Of a stretch of DNA of 8,010 nucleotides, positions 1 through 6,523 are shown one piece after another. The notes beneath the pieces were generated by a model. It searched no databases. It was not told where the DNA came from and was given only the letters and a program-made list of their open reading frames with translations. Numbering within the stretch: the first letter of the stretch is position 1; each line of letters begins with the position of its first letter. Source of the stretch: JBFWWW01 sp050245975 (lineage in GTDB: Bacteria; Pseudomonadota; Alphaproteobacteria; Rhizobiales; Hyphomicrobiaceae); NCBI GenBank assembly GCA_050245975.1, contig JBFWWW010000185.1:1-8010 (forward strand). Reading direction: 5' to 3'. Made by a program: the position numbers and the translations under genes.

Positions 1-2
1 TG

Positions 3-671
3 GTGGCGGCTGCCGAGCCCCAGGCGCACGAGATGTCGCTCGATGTCGCCTGCGGGCCCGGCTCCGTCGTGCTGGCCTTCGCGGATCACGTCGCGCGGGC
101 ATCCGGCCTCGATGCGACGGCGGCGAGGCTGGATGAGGCGCGGCGGGCAACCGCGAAGGCCGGCCGCGACAATGTCAGCTGGCATCAGGGCGAGGTCTGC
201 GCGCTGCCGTTCGCGGATGCGGCGTTCGACATCGTGAGCTGCCGGTTCGCGCTGCATCACTTCGAGCAGCCGGTGCGCGCCTTCGCCGAGATGATCCGCG
301 TCTGCCGCCCCGGCGGGCGCATCGTGCTGTGCGACGCTACGGCGAGCGATGATCCCGCGAAGGCGGCGGCCTTCAACGCCATGGAGCGCCTGCGCGATCC
401 TTCGACCGTGGAGTTTCGCACGCTCGGGTTCCTGCGCGGGCTGTTCACGCTCGCCGGGCTGCCGGAGCCGTCGGCCCGCTTCTACGGCGTCGCGTTCGAT
501 ATCGATACCATCCTCGCGCATTCGTTTCCGGCCGGCGACGACCGGCGCCTGCTGCGCGCCATGCTCGCCGCGTCGGTCGAGGGCGACAGCATGGGGCTCG
601 ACGCCCGCGCCGATGGAACAGGGGTGCATCTTGCCTACCCTGCCGTCGTGCTCGTGGCGGCAAAGCCCTAG
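3..671 (+). CDS. Class I SAM-dependent methyltransferase, UbiE-like (5' end outside window)
   Basis: Probable SAM-dependent methyltransferase of the Methyltransf_11/UbiE-like type; the substrate is unknown. Counting from the GTG at base 3, the SAM-binding glycine motif reads LDVACGPG (residues 13-20), the acidic ribose-binding stretch is GLDATAARLDEAR (35-47), and the motif after beta-4 is LPFADAAFDIVSCRFALHHF (68-87), followed by RVCRPGGRIVLCD (99-111). These are the classic core motifs in the right order and spacing. The usual 40 or more residues before motif I are missing, and the frame is open to the window edge, so the GTG is probably an internal valine codon and the true start lies upstream. 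The stop is TAG at 669-671. The C-terminal cap region (about 115-222) is less conserved. It is not a recognisable arsenite methyltransferase and is separated from the ars genes by mreB and a tRNA. Confidence 0.85.
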   Translation: MAAAEPQAHEMSLDVACGPGSVVLAFADHVARASGLDATAARLDEARRATAKAGRDNVSWHQGEVCALPFADAAFDIVSCRFALHHFEQPVRAFAEMIRVCRPGGRIVLCDATASDDPAKAAAFNAMERLRDPSTVEFRTLGFLRGLFTLAGLPEPSARFYGVAFDIDTILAHSFPAGDDRRLLRAMLAASVEGDSMGLDARADGTGVHLAYPAVVLVAAKP

Positions 672-769
672 CGGCGACCGCCGGGGTCGCGTCCACGATT
701 TGCCAAATGGCGGCAAGCGGTTATCGTGCCCGGCACGGCGGACGGGCGCGGGAGGCGCGGATCGGCGGC

Positions 770-1804
770 ATGCGGACGGGCGGCAGGCGCGTATTCTCGA
801 ATGACATCGCCATCGACCTCGGCACGGCCAATACGCTGGTGCACCTGGTCGGTCGCGGAATCGTCATCGACGAGCCCTCCGTCGTCGCCGTCTCGTCGCG
901 GCGGGGCATGCGCGAGATGCTGGCCATCGGCAGGCAGGCGCTGGCGGTGGCGGCGCGGTCGCCCGAGCCGATCGAGCTGGTGCGGCCGTTGCGCGACGGC
1001 GTCATCGCGGATTTCGTGGCGACCGAAGAGATGTTGCGGCAGTTCATCCGCCGCGCCCGCACGACGTCCGGTTTCCGCAGGCCGCGCATCCTGATCTGCC
1101 TGCCGGCCGGCGCGACACCGGTGGAGCGGCGGGCGGTCCACGAGACGGCGGCGTCGGCCGGGGCGCGCGAGGTGCTGATGCTGGAGGAGCCGGTCGCTGC
1201 CGCCGTCGGGCTCGGCCTCGGGATGGACGACGAGGAGCCCGCGCTCGTCGTCGACATGGGCGGCGGCACGACCGACATCGCCGTGCTGGCCGGCGGCGAG
1301 ATCATCGAATCGCGCTCGATCCGCATCGCGGGCAACGCGATGGACGAGGCCATCAGCCGTCACGTCCGGCGCATGCATCAGGTCATCATCGACGACGAGA
1401 GCGCCGAGCGCATCAAGATCGAGGCGGGATCGGCCGGCGCGGTCAACGGCAGCCGGGCCGAAGTCCGCATCCGCGGCCGCGACATCCGCTATGGGCACGA
1501 CAAGGAGGTCGTGCTGGGCCCGGGCGAGGTCGGCCTGGCGCTGGGCGCGCCCATCGGCGAGCTGGCCGAGTTCATCGTGCGCACGCTGGAGGATCTCGAG
1601 CCGCAGGTCAGCGGCCCCATCGCCGAACGCGGGATCCACCTGACGGGCGGCGGCGCACTGCTCGACCGGCTCGACGCCGAGCTGCAGCGCCAGGTCGGCG
1701 TGCCGTTCCACGTTCCGCCGGCGCCCATGCACTGCGTCATACGGGGAACGGCGGCCGTTCTGCAGGACCTGGACGACCATCGGCACCTCCTGATCCGGCC
1801 GTGA
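770..1804 (+). CDS. mreB: MreB-type rod shape-determining actin homologue (stand-alone paralogue)
   Basis: Bacterial actin that forms ATP-dependent filaments under the inner membrane and steers cell-wall elongation. Starting at the ATG at 770 the protein has 344 residues, close to E. coli MreB (347), and its start FSNDIAIDLGTANTLV (9-24) aligns with the E. coli N-terminus. A GGAGG at 751-755 lies 14 bases upstream. An in-frame ATG at 707 would add 21 residues with no family counterpart. ATPase motifs are present: phosphate 1 DLGTANT (16-22), phosphate 2 VVDMGGGTTDIAVL (160-173) and adenosine LTGGGALLDRLD (291-302), plus RPLRDGVIADF (72-82). It is divergent where typical MreB reads MLGRTPG (here AVAARSPE, 59-66) and near the C-terminus (IRGTAAVLQ). 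mreC, mreD, pbp2 and rodA do not follow; a tRNA does. That suggests a second MreB copy rather than the main elongasome gene. Confidence 0.9.
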   Translation: MRTGGRRVFSNDIAIDLGTANTLVHLVGRGIVIDEPSVVAVSSRRGMREMLAIGRQALAVAARSPEPIELVRPLRDGVIADFVATEEMLRQFIRRARTTSGFRRPRILICLPAGATPVERRAVHETAASAGAREVLMLEEPVAAAVGLGLGMDDEEPALVVDMGGGTTDIAVLAGGEIIESRSIRIAGNAMDEAISRHVRRMHQVIIDDESAERIKIEAGSAGAVNGSRAEVRIRGRDIRYGHDKEVVLGPGEVGLALGAPIGELAEFIVRTLEDLEPQVSGPIAERGIHLTGGGALLDRLDAELQRQVGVPFHVPPAPMHCVIRGTAAVLQDLDDHRHLLIRP

Positions 1805-1836
1805 GGCGGCGGGAAACAGGCCCGGATGCGGTCCTC

Positions 1837-1865
1837 TGGACACACCCGGCCCCGGATGATAGACG
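1837..1865 (+). promoter_or_regulatory. Possible sigma-70-type promoter of tRNA-Lys
   Basis: TGGACA (1837-1842) matches the -35 consensus at five of six positions. Seventeen bases later TAGACG (1860-1865) is a weak -10. Transcription would begin near 1872, about 22 bases before the mature tRNA. The -10 is poor, so this is tentative. Confidence 0.3.
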
Positions 1866-1893
1866 GGGCCCCGCGGTCCAAGGCCGCCCGCGG

Positions 1894-1969
<76 letters not shown>

Positions 1970-2013
1970 TTATTTTCAATGATTTACGAGATTTTTGCTT
2001 TCGGGATTTCTTG

Positions 2014-2035
2014 CTGGGGTTCCACTGGGGTTCCA
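2014..2035 (+). repeat. 11-bp perfect tandem duplication downstream of tRNA-Lys
   Basis: The unit CTGGGGTTCCA occurs twice head to tail (2014-2024 and 2025-2035). It lies 45 bases after the tRNA 3' end in a stretch (1970-2140) where I recognise no gene. It could be a replication-slippage duplication in non-coding debris, or a pair of short binding sites near an integration junction. Function unknown. Confidence 0.6.
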
Positions 2036-2140
2036 AGGTGACGGGTACATCGGAGCGAACCAGCAGGAGTTTGAGCAGGGCGTCTGGCGAACAGCGCCAT
2101 CGTCAGAAGACGGTGCGCAACATTTGGAGTTGGCCCCGTG

Positions 2141-2370
2141 ATGCCTGAGCCGGAGAGCAGGACCAAAGACTTCGACTGGCAGCTGTCGAGCACGTCAGGC
2201 GGCTTGGGTTCAGCGGTCCATTCTCCTCCGACGACCTGTCTGCCGGCTTCAAAGTCGATGGCGTTCGCATTCCGCTCACCAACCCGCAGCGCGGGATCTA
2301 CAAGCCAGTGCAGATGCGTCATCTGTTGAGCGTGAAGACGGTTTTGCCTACGGTCGCGGTGATCCGATAG
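2141..2370 (+). pseudogene. Remnant of HNH-type restriction endonuclease-like gene (N-terminal part, frameshifted and truncated)
   Basis: The frame from 2149 to the stop at 2368-2370 reads RLRLAAVEHVRRL, then GFKVDGVRIPLTNPQRGIYK, then PVQMRHLLSVKTV. I recognise this as the conserved N-terminal region of HNH restriction endonuclease-like proteins (pattern GERIPLINPQRGIFKP..M..LLSIKTV). That frame has no usable start codon: an ATG at 2141, with GGAG at 2126-2129 upstream, lies in another frame, so one frameshift within the first few codons separates start and body. The normal protein continues for some 200 residues to a zinc or HNH centre that is absent. Another frame from 2337 reads DGFAYGRGDPIA, loosely like the later Y..GTDP motif of the family, which would fit an internal deletion. 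The remnant is convergent with the MFS gene. Family recognition is from memory. Confidence 0.6.
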
Positions 2371-2383
2371 CCTCCGTCGCGCG

Positions 2384-3577
2384 TCATTGCACCCTTTTGG
2401 ACCACTTGAGGACCGCCGGGCCAAGCAGGGTCGGAATTGCGAGCAAGGCAAATCCGGCAAGCCAGCCAGATTGCTGCGCCGGTCCGCCGCCAATATCAAT
2501 GGCGGTGCCCATGGCCCACGCGCCGACAGCTGACAGGCCGAAGCCGACCGTTGAGTGAACCGCCATCGTGGCACCTCTCTGGCCGGGTGCGGCACTGGCC
2601 GTCATGCCAGATGTCAGGGCTCCGGAGTCCGCAGGCACTGTGAAGCTGTAGATCGCAAGCAGCACCAGCAGAACCCACGGGCTCGCGCCGTCCAGCAACC
2701 CGATAAGCAAGCTCGTTGCGGCCGATGCCAGCATGATCGTGCTGATCGCGCGGTGGCGGCCGAACTTGAGCGCCAGCTCGTTGCCAATGATGCTTGCAGG
2801 AAACGCCATCAGGCTCACGAGCACGCTGACCGCAAGTGAACCTAGCGGAGCTGTCCCGCCATTGTGCGCAACGACGAAGGTCCAGAACGCCACGATCCAA
2901 GTGCGCATGCCGTAGAGCTCGAAGCAATGCAAGCCATAGCCGAGGATATAGCCAAGGGCCGGTCGATTGTGCAGCACGGGGCGAAAATCGAGCAACGGCG
3001 CCCTTGATGGCGTCGGCGTGATGGGTTCCATGGACCAGCACGCAAGCAACATGAGAACAGGTCCGACACCGGTGAGAAAGAAGGCCCATCGCCAGCCGAG
3101 CGTATCCGCCGCGAGTTGCGCGACAAGGAATGAAATGCCGACCCCGAACGAAAAGCTGGAGGTGTAGAGCGTCACGCTGCGCGATGAATCTCCCGGTTCC
3201 AATCGATCGGTGAGCGCCTTGAGGCCCGGCATGTAGGCGCCTGCAAAACCGATACCCGCCAACGTCCACCAGATCACGGCGGAGAGGAGATCGTGGGCGA
3301 GGAACCCGAACGCCAGTGTGGCCAGGCCCGACAACGCCGATCCCGCAAACAGGATGCGACGGGCATCGATGCGATCGGTGAGTGTGGTGAGAACGGGAAC
3401 CGCGACCATGTACCCGAAGGCGAACGAACTCGCCATCATACCCGCCTCGGTGGCGCTGAGGTGCCACTGGGGCATCAGATGCTGGGCCATGATGGCGGGC
3501 ACGGCAACATGCGGCAGAAGATTGCCGATCTGGCCGACACACATCGCGGCGACCAGAGCTTTTCCATGCAGCTTCAT
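2384..3577 (-). CDS. MFS transporter in the ars locus
   Basis: A 397-residue major facilitator superfamily permease, the usual size for a 12-helix member, located in the inner membrane. The hydrophobic segments are regularly spaced, and the loop between helices 2 and 3 carries a motif-A-like TDRIDARR (67-74). The N-terminus (VGQIGNLLPHVAVPAIMAQH) and the GIGFAGAYMPGLKALTDR segment resemble a rhizobial MFS group I associate with ars operons; this is recollection, not a search. It starts at the ATG at 3577, 48 bases after the flavoprotein stop on the same strand, so the two are probably co-transcribed from the arsR promoter. No strong Shine-Dalgarno is visible. MFS proteins in ars loci can export arsenicals (ArsK exports trivalent arsenicals and antimonite; ArsJ exports 1-arseno-3-phosphoglycerate). 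No GAPDH gene, the partner of ArsJ, is present. The substrate is not deducible here. Confidence 0.88.
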   Translation of the reverse strand: MKLHGKALVAAMCVGQIGNLLPHVAVPAIMAQHLMPQWHLSATEAGMMASSFAFGYMVAVPVLTTLTDRIDARRILFAGSALSGLATLAFGFLAHDLLSAVIWWTLAGIGFAGAYMPGLKALTDRLEPGDSSRSVTLYTSSFSFGVGISFLVAQLAADTLGWRWAFFLTGVGPVLMLLACWSMEPITPTPSRAPLLDFRPVLHNRPALGYILGYGLHCFELYGMRTWIVAFWTFVVAHNGGTAPLGSLAVSVLVSLMAFPASIIGNELALKFGRHRAISTIMLASAATSLLIGLLDGASPWVLLVLLAIYSFTVPADSGALTSGMTASAAPGQRGATMAVHSTVGFGLSAVGAWAMGTAIDIGGGPAQQSGWLAGFALLAIPTLLGPAVLKWSKRVQ

Positions 3578-3625
3578 GCGATCGCCGCGCGGCAGGCCGG
3601 TATGTGGGCGGGGAGAGGTCGAGAT

Positions 3626-5035
3626 TTAGCCACAGCAGGCCGTGGCAGTGCCCTTCTGCGGTTGCTGAACGGTTCCGCATCCGCACCCCGCCTTGCCTTC
3701 GGCCTTCGCGGTCTCGTCCGCCGCACAGCAAGCACTTCCATCCTGCTTGGGCGGCCCGCCGCAGCACGCTTGCACGTCTTCAACCGGCAAGCGCGAGCAA
3801 ACTCCGGTTTCCGGCAGTACCAGTTCGACGCGCGCGGCAGCCTCCTTGTCTCCGGCAATATCGGCAACAATGGAGCGGACCTGCTCGTAGCCGGTGAGCA
3901 TCAGGAACGTCGGCGCGCGGCCATAGGCTTTCATGCCCGCGATGTAGAAGCCTGCTTCGGGATGGGCCAGCTCGCGTGCCCCATGCGGGCGGACCGTGCC
4001 GCAGCTGTGCTCATTGGGGTCGATCAGGGGAGCGAGTGCCATCGGACAGTCGAGCGCCGGATCGAGGGAGAGCCTGACCTCAGAGAGGAAACCGAAGTCC
4101 GGCCGAAATCCGGCCGCTACGATCAGTTCGTCCACGACCACATGCCGGCCACAGCAGGCGGAACCGGCACCGATACGCAGGCGATCGCCTATCTCGGAGA
4201 TATCCGTAACGCCGAAGCTCGTCTCCACCTGCAGGCGGCCTTCGCCCACTAGGCGCGCGAAAGCGGAACCGAGCTCGCCACGTGCTGCGAGCTTGTCATT
4301 GGCGCCGCCGCCAAAGGCCTTTTCGGGCTCGTCGCCACGCAGCAGCCAGACAATGGACGTTCCGGGCGCCTTGTCCTTCAGGCAGACGAGGTCGATCAGA
4401 GTGCCGATGGCCGAATGGCCGGCCCCGAGAACGGCAACCGTCTTGCCTGCATATCGCGCGCGACTTGCTCCGAGCACATCCGGCATGCCGTAAGCAATGC
4501 GGGACGTGTGCTTTGCTTCGCCGATCGCGGCCAAGCCGTTGACGCCGGCGGAGCGCGGCGAGAACCATGTGCCCGATGCATCGATCACGGCATCGGCCGT
4601 CAGTGACTCCGATCCCCTGCCGTTCTGATAGCGGATCTGGAACGGTGCGGACGCCCGTCCCTTGCTTTTGACCTTGTCGAAGCCGACACGGCTGATTGCC
4701 GTCACGCGCGCGGAGGTCTTGATGCGGTCCTTGAGCGCGGTGCGCGTTGCCAGCGGCTCTATATAGCGCGCAATCAGATCACCACCGGTCGGGTAGGCGT
4801 TGGGATCAGGCGCGTTCCAGCACGCCGCCACGAGCAAGCGCTCCGCGGCTTTGTCAACATTGTATTCCCACGGCGAGAACATGCGCACGTGGGCCCATTG
4901 CCGGATCGCATGACCGGCCGCTGGGCCGGCCTCCAGCACGATGGGATTGAGTTTGCGTTCGAGCGCATGCGCGGCCGCGGTCAGACCAACCGGGCCGGCG
5001 CCAATGATCGCAACGGTCTTCTTCGTGTCGGTCAT
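3626..5035 (-). CDS. ArsO-like FAD/NAD(P)H flavoprotein monooxygenase with cysteine-rich tail
   Basis: A 469-residue two-dinucleotide-fold flavoprotein. The FAD site is AIIGAGPVGLTAA (9-21) and the NAD(P)H site AVLGAGHSAIGTL (201-213). A degenerate flavin-monooxygenase signature IGEAKHTSRIAYG (171-183) lies between them, and a GFYIAGMKAYGRAP segment (362-375) closes the fold. It resembles the ArsO flavoproteins of ars operons, whose reaction is poorly defined. The C-terminal tail has nine cysteines: C413, C424-C425, C436-C437, C451 and C453, C467-C468; another pair is at C294-C295. Such pairs bind As(III) or other thiophilic metals in several ars proteins, so a metalloid-binding tail is inferred. 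I chose the ATG at 5035 because the FAD motif follows at the usual distance. In-frame ATGs at 5071 and 5122 overlap arsR and add a non-homologous lead. The gene begins 25 bases after arsR and is probably in its operon. Confidence 0.85.
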   Translation of the reverse strand: MTDTKKTVAIIGAGPVGLTAAAHALERKLNPIVLEAGPAAGHAIRQWAHVRMFSPWEYNVDKAAERLLVAACWNAPDPNAYPTGGDLIARYIEPLATRTALKDRIKTSARVTAISRVGFDKVKSKGRASAPFQIRYQNGRGSESLTADAVIDASGTWFSPRSAGVNGLAAIGEAKHTSRIAYGMPDVLGASRARYAGKTVAVLGAGHSAIGTLIDLVCLKDKAPGTSIVWLLRGDEPEKAFGGGANDKLAARGELGSAFARLVGEGRLQVETSFGVTDISEIGDRLRIGAGSACCGRHVVVDELIVAAGFRPDFGFLSEVRLSLDPALDCPMALAPLIDPNEHSCGTVRPHGARELAHPEAGFYIAGMKAYGRAPTFLMLTGYEQVRSIVADIAGDKEAAARVELVLPETGVCSRLPVEDVQACCGGPPKQDGSACCAADETAKAEGKAGCGCGTVQQPQKGTATACCG

Positions 5036-5060
5036 GGATAAGTCATAGGATACGGCCTCG

Positions 5061-5384
5061 TCAGGCGGCATCGGTTTTCGCGCAAACCGGCGGGCACACG
5101 CCCTCGGCGCAGCATTCGGCAACGAGGAAATCGACGAGCGAGCGCATGATCTCGTAGTTGGCGCGGCAGATGAGCGTCGTCGATTGCCGTTCCTGATGGA
5201 TGAGGCTGACGATCAGCATTGTCTTCAGATGATGCGAGAGCGTCGAGGCCGCGACATCGAGCTTGCTCTGCAGCCTGCCGACGCTGAGGCCGTTGTCGCC
5301 GGCCTTGACCAGGGCACGATAGATTTTCAATCGGGTGGGATTCCCCAGAGCTTCGAGGCGTGCGGCTGCATCATCGAGTTTCAT
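5061..5384 (-). CDS. arsR: ArsR-family arsenite-responsive repressor
   Basis: A 107-residue dimeric winged-helix repressor of the ArsR/SmtB family. Helix-turn-helix region: LSVGRLQSKLDVAASTLSHHLKTM in two parts, residues 33-44 and 45-56, preceded by LEALGNPTRLKIYRALV (10-26). The classical ELCVCDL metal motif of E. coli ArsR in the recognition-helix region is absent. Instead there is a C-terminal cluster AECCAEGVCPPVC with C91, C92, C97 and C101, like the C-terminal As(III) sites of ArsR proteins such as that of Acidithiobacillus ferrooxidans. As(III) binding would release it from the operator in the divergent region. The ATG at 5384 has no Shine-Dalgarno, and a TATGAT hexamer ends six bases upstream, so a leaderless message is possible. 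It is first gene of the minus-strand arm and probably autoregulated. Confidence 0.95.
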   Translation of the reverse strand: MKLDDAAARLEALGNPTRLKIYRALVKAGDNGLSVGRLQSKLDVAASTLSHHLKTMLIVSLIHQERQSTTLICRANYEIMRSLVDFLVAECCAEGVCPPVCAKTDAA

Positions 5385-5390
5385 GGAACT

Positions 5391-5419
5391 ATCATAACAG
5401 GAGTGTTGACGCGAAGAAA
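5391..5419 (-). promoter_or_regulatory. Possible arsR promoter giving a leaderless transcript
   Basis: On the minus strand TATGAT (5396 down to 5391) matches the -10 consensus at five of six positions. Seventeen bases upstream TTTCTT (5419 down to 5414) is a weak -35. Six bases (AGTTCC) separate the -10 from the arsR ATG, so transcription would start at or next to the A of the start codon. Absence of a Shine-Dalgarno supports this. The weak -35 keeps confidence low. Confidence 0.35.
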
Positions 5420-5434
5420 TGTTATTTCTAGAAA
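5406..5434 (+). promoter_or_regulatory. Predicted promoter of acr3-arsC
   Basis: TTGACG (5406-5411, five of six to the -35 consensus) and TAGAAA (5429-5434, four of six to the -10) are 17 bases apart. The -10 lies inside the 14-bp palindrome, so a repressor bound there would block RNA polymerase directly. The predicted start is near 5441, giving a short leader of about 27 bases to the GTG start of acr3. Confidence 0.5.
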
Positions 5435-5436
5435 TA
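5415..5436. promoter_or_regulatory. Candidate ArsR operator: palindrome with a third half-site
   Basis: A perfect 14-bp palindrome TATTTCTAGAAATA occupies 5423-5436. Its left arm also pairs with an upstream AGAAAT (5415-5420), so three half-sites alternate: AGAAAT, GTT spacer, ATTTCT, AGAAAT. It sits between divergent arsR and acr3 and overlaps the acr3 -10, the expected place and symmetry for an ArsR dimer. Binding by this ArsR is inferred. Confidence 0.6.
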
Positions 5437-5454
5437 TAGAATTAATAGATTCGC

Positions 5455-5458
5455 GAGG
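5455..5458 (+). promoter_or_regulatory. Ribosome binding site deciding the GTG start of acr3
   Basis: GAGG lies nine bases before the GTG at 5468, the ideal spacing. An ATG at 5460 is out of frame, only one base after the GAGG, and opens a 10-codon frame that ends at 5492, so it is not the permease start. Confidence 0.55.
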
Positions 5459-5467
5459 CATGAGCAC

Positions 5468-6523
5468 GTGTCGATCTTCGAGCGTTACCTGACCCTCTGG
5501 GTCGCCCTGTGCATCATTGCCGGCATCGCGCTCGGCTGGATGATGCCGGGTCTGTTTCAGGCCATCGGCGAGGCAGAGATCGCCAAGGTCAATCTTCCCG
5601 TCGCTCTCCTGATCTGGCTGATGATCATTCCGATGCTGGTGAAGATCGACTTCGCGGCGCTCTCGAAGGTGAAGGAGCATTGGCGCGGCATCGGCGTCAC
5701 CCTCTTCATCAACTGGGCGGTGAAGCCGTTCTCGATGGCGCTGCTCGGCTGGCTTTTCGTCGGCTGGCTGTTTCGGCCGTATCTGCCGGCGGATCAGATC
5801 AACAGCTACATTGCCGGGCTCATCCTGCTTGCCGCCGCGCCGTGCACGGCCATGGTGTTCGTCTGGAGCAATCTCGCCGACGGCGAGCCGCATTTCACGC
5901 TGAGCCAGGTGGCCCTCAACGACGTCATCATGGTGTTCGCCTTTGCGCCGATCGTGGCGCTGCTGCTCGGTCTGTCCGCGATCACCGTGCCTTGGGAGAC
6001 GCTGCTGCTGTCGGTCGCGCTCTACATCGTGGTGCCGGTGATCATTGCGCAAACGGTGCGGCGCTCACTGCTCGCCTTCGGCGGCGAGTCCCGCCTGCGG
6101 GCGCTGCTCACCCGTTTGCAGCCAGTGTCGCTGCTGGCACTGCTGTCCACGCTCGTCCTGCTGTTCGGCTTCCAGGGCAAGCAGATTCTGGCGCAGCCAT
6201 TGATCATCGCCATGCTGGCCGTGCCGATCCTGATCCAGGTGTATTTCAACTCCGGCCTTGCGTATTTGCTCAACCGCAGCGTGGGCGAGGCGCACTGCGT
6301 GGCGGCGCCGTCGGCGCTGATCGGTGCCAGCAATTTCTTCGAGCTTGCCGTTGCCGCGGCCATCAGCCTATTTGGCTTCGAGTCCGGCGCGGCACTTGCG
6401 ACTGTGGTGGGTGTGCTGATCGAGGTGCCGGTCATGTTGTCGGTCGTCAAAAGCGTGAATGCGTCCAAGGGATGGTACGAGGCGGGTGCAGGCCCACACC
6501 CAACAACTCAGCGCGAACGGTGA
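5468..6523 (+). CDS. acr3: ACR3-family arsenite efflux permease
   Basis: A 351-residue inner-membrane carrier that exports arsenite using the proton-motive force. The length and about ten hydrophobic segments fit the ACR3 family (often annotated arsB, although it is unrelated to E. coli ArsB). The two residues known to be essential in Acr3 are here: the cysteine in LLAAAPCTAMVFVW (C126) and the glutamate in GASNFFELAVAA (E292). NWAVKPFSMALLGWLF (82-97) and QVALNDVIMVFAFAPI (147-162) are also typical. It starts with GTG at 5468, supported by GAGG at 5455-5458; the first residues MSIFERYLTLWV match the family start. It is the first gene of the plus arm and its stop is two bases from the arsC ATG, so the two are co-transcribed and probably translationally coupled. 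Regulation by ArsR at the overlapping palindrome is likely. Confidence 0.96.
   Translation: MSIFERYLTLWVALCIIAGIALGWMMPGLFQAIGEAEIAKVNLPVALLIWLMIIPMLVKIDFAALSKVKEHWRGIGVTLFINWAVKPFSMALLGWLFVGWLFRPYLPADQINSYIAGLILLAAAPCTAMVFVWSNLADGEPHFTLSQVALNDVIMVFAFAPIVALLLGLSAITVPWETLLLSVALYIVVPVIIAQTVRRSLLAFGGESRLRALLTRLQPVSLLALLSTLVLLFGFQGKQILAQPLIIAMLAVPILIQVYFNSGLAYLLNRSVGEAHCVAAPSALIGASNFFELAVAAAISLFGFESGAALATVVGVLIEVPVMLSVVKSVNASKGWYEAGAGPHPTTQRER

Noticed and set aside
3..671. Methyltransferase as ArsM (arsenite methyltransferase)
   Set aside because: The arrangement of conserved ArsM cysteines and its C-terminal domain are not seen, and the gene lies outside the ars cluster beyond mreB and the tRNA.
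668..1843. 391-codon minus-strand frame opposite mreB
   Set aside because: Its Asp/Arg/His-rich translation with no motif mirrors mreB codon bias; mreB is certain.
1848..1870. GGCCCCG/CGGGGCC hairpin as mreB terminator
   Set aside because: The 9-base loop and absence of a T-run do not fit an intrinsic terminator; it overlaps the likely tRNA promoter.
3293..4252. Long plus-strand open frame (319 codons) opposite the MFS and flavoprotein genes
   Set aside because: It is antisense to two well-supported genes, has Arg/His/Gly-rich composition, and shows no domain; open antisense frames are common in GC-rich genes.
5381..6052. 223-codon minus-strand frame opposite acr3
   Set aside because: A His/Gln/Arg-rich protein is the usual antisense image of a membrane protein gene.
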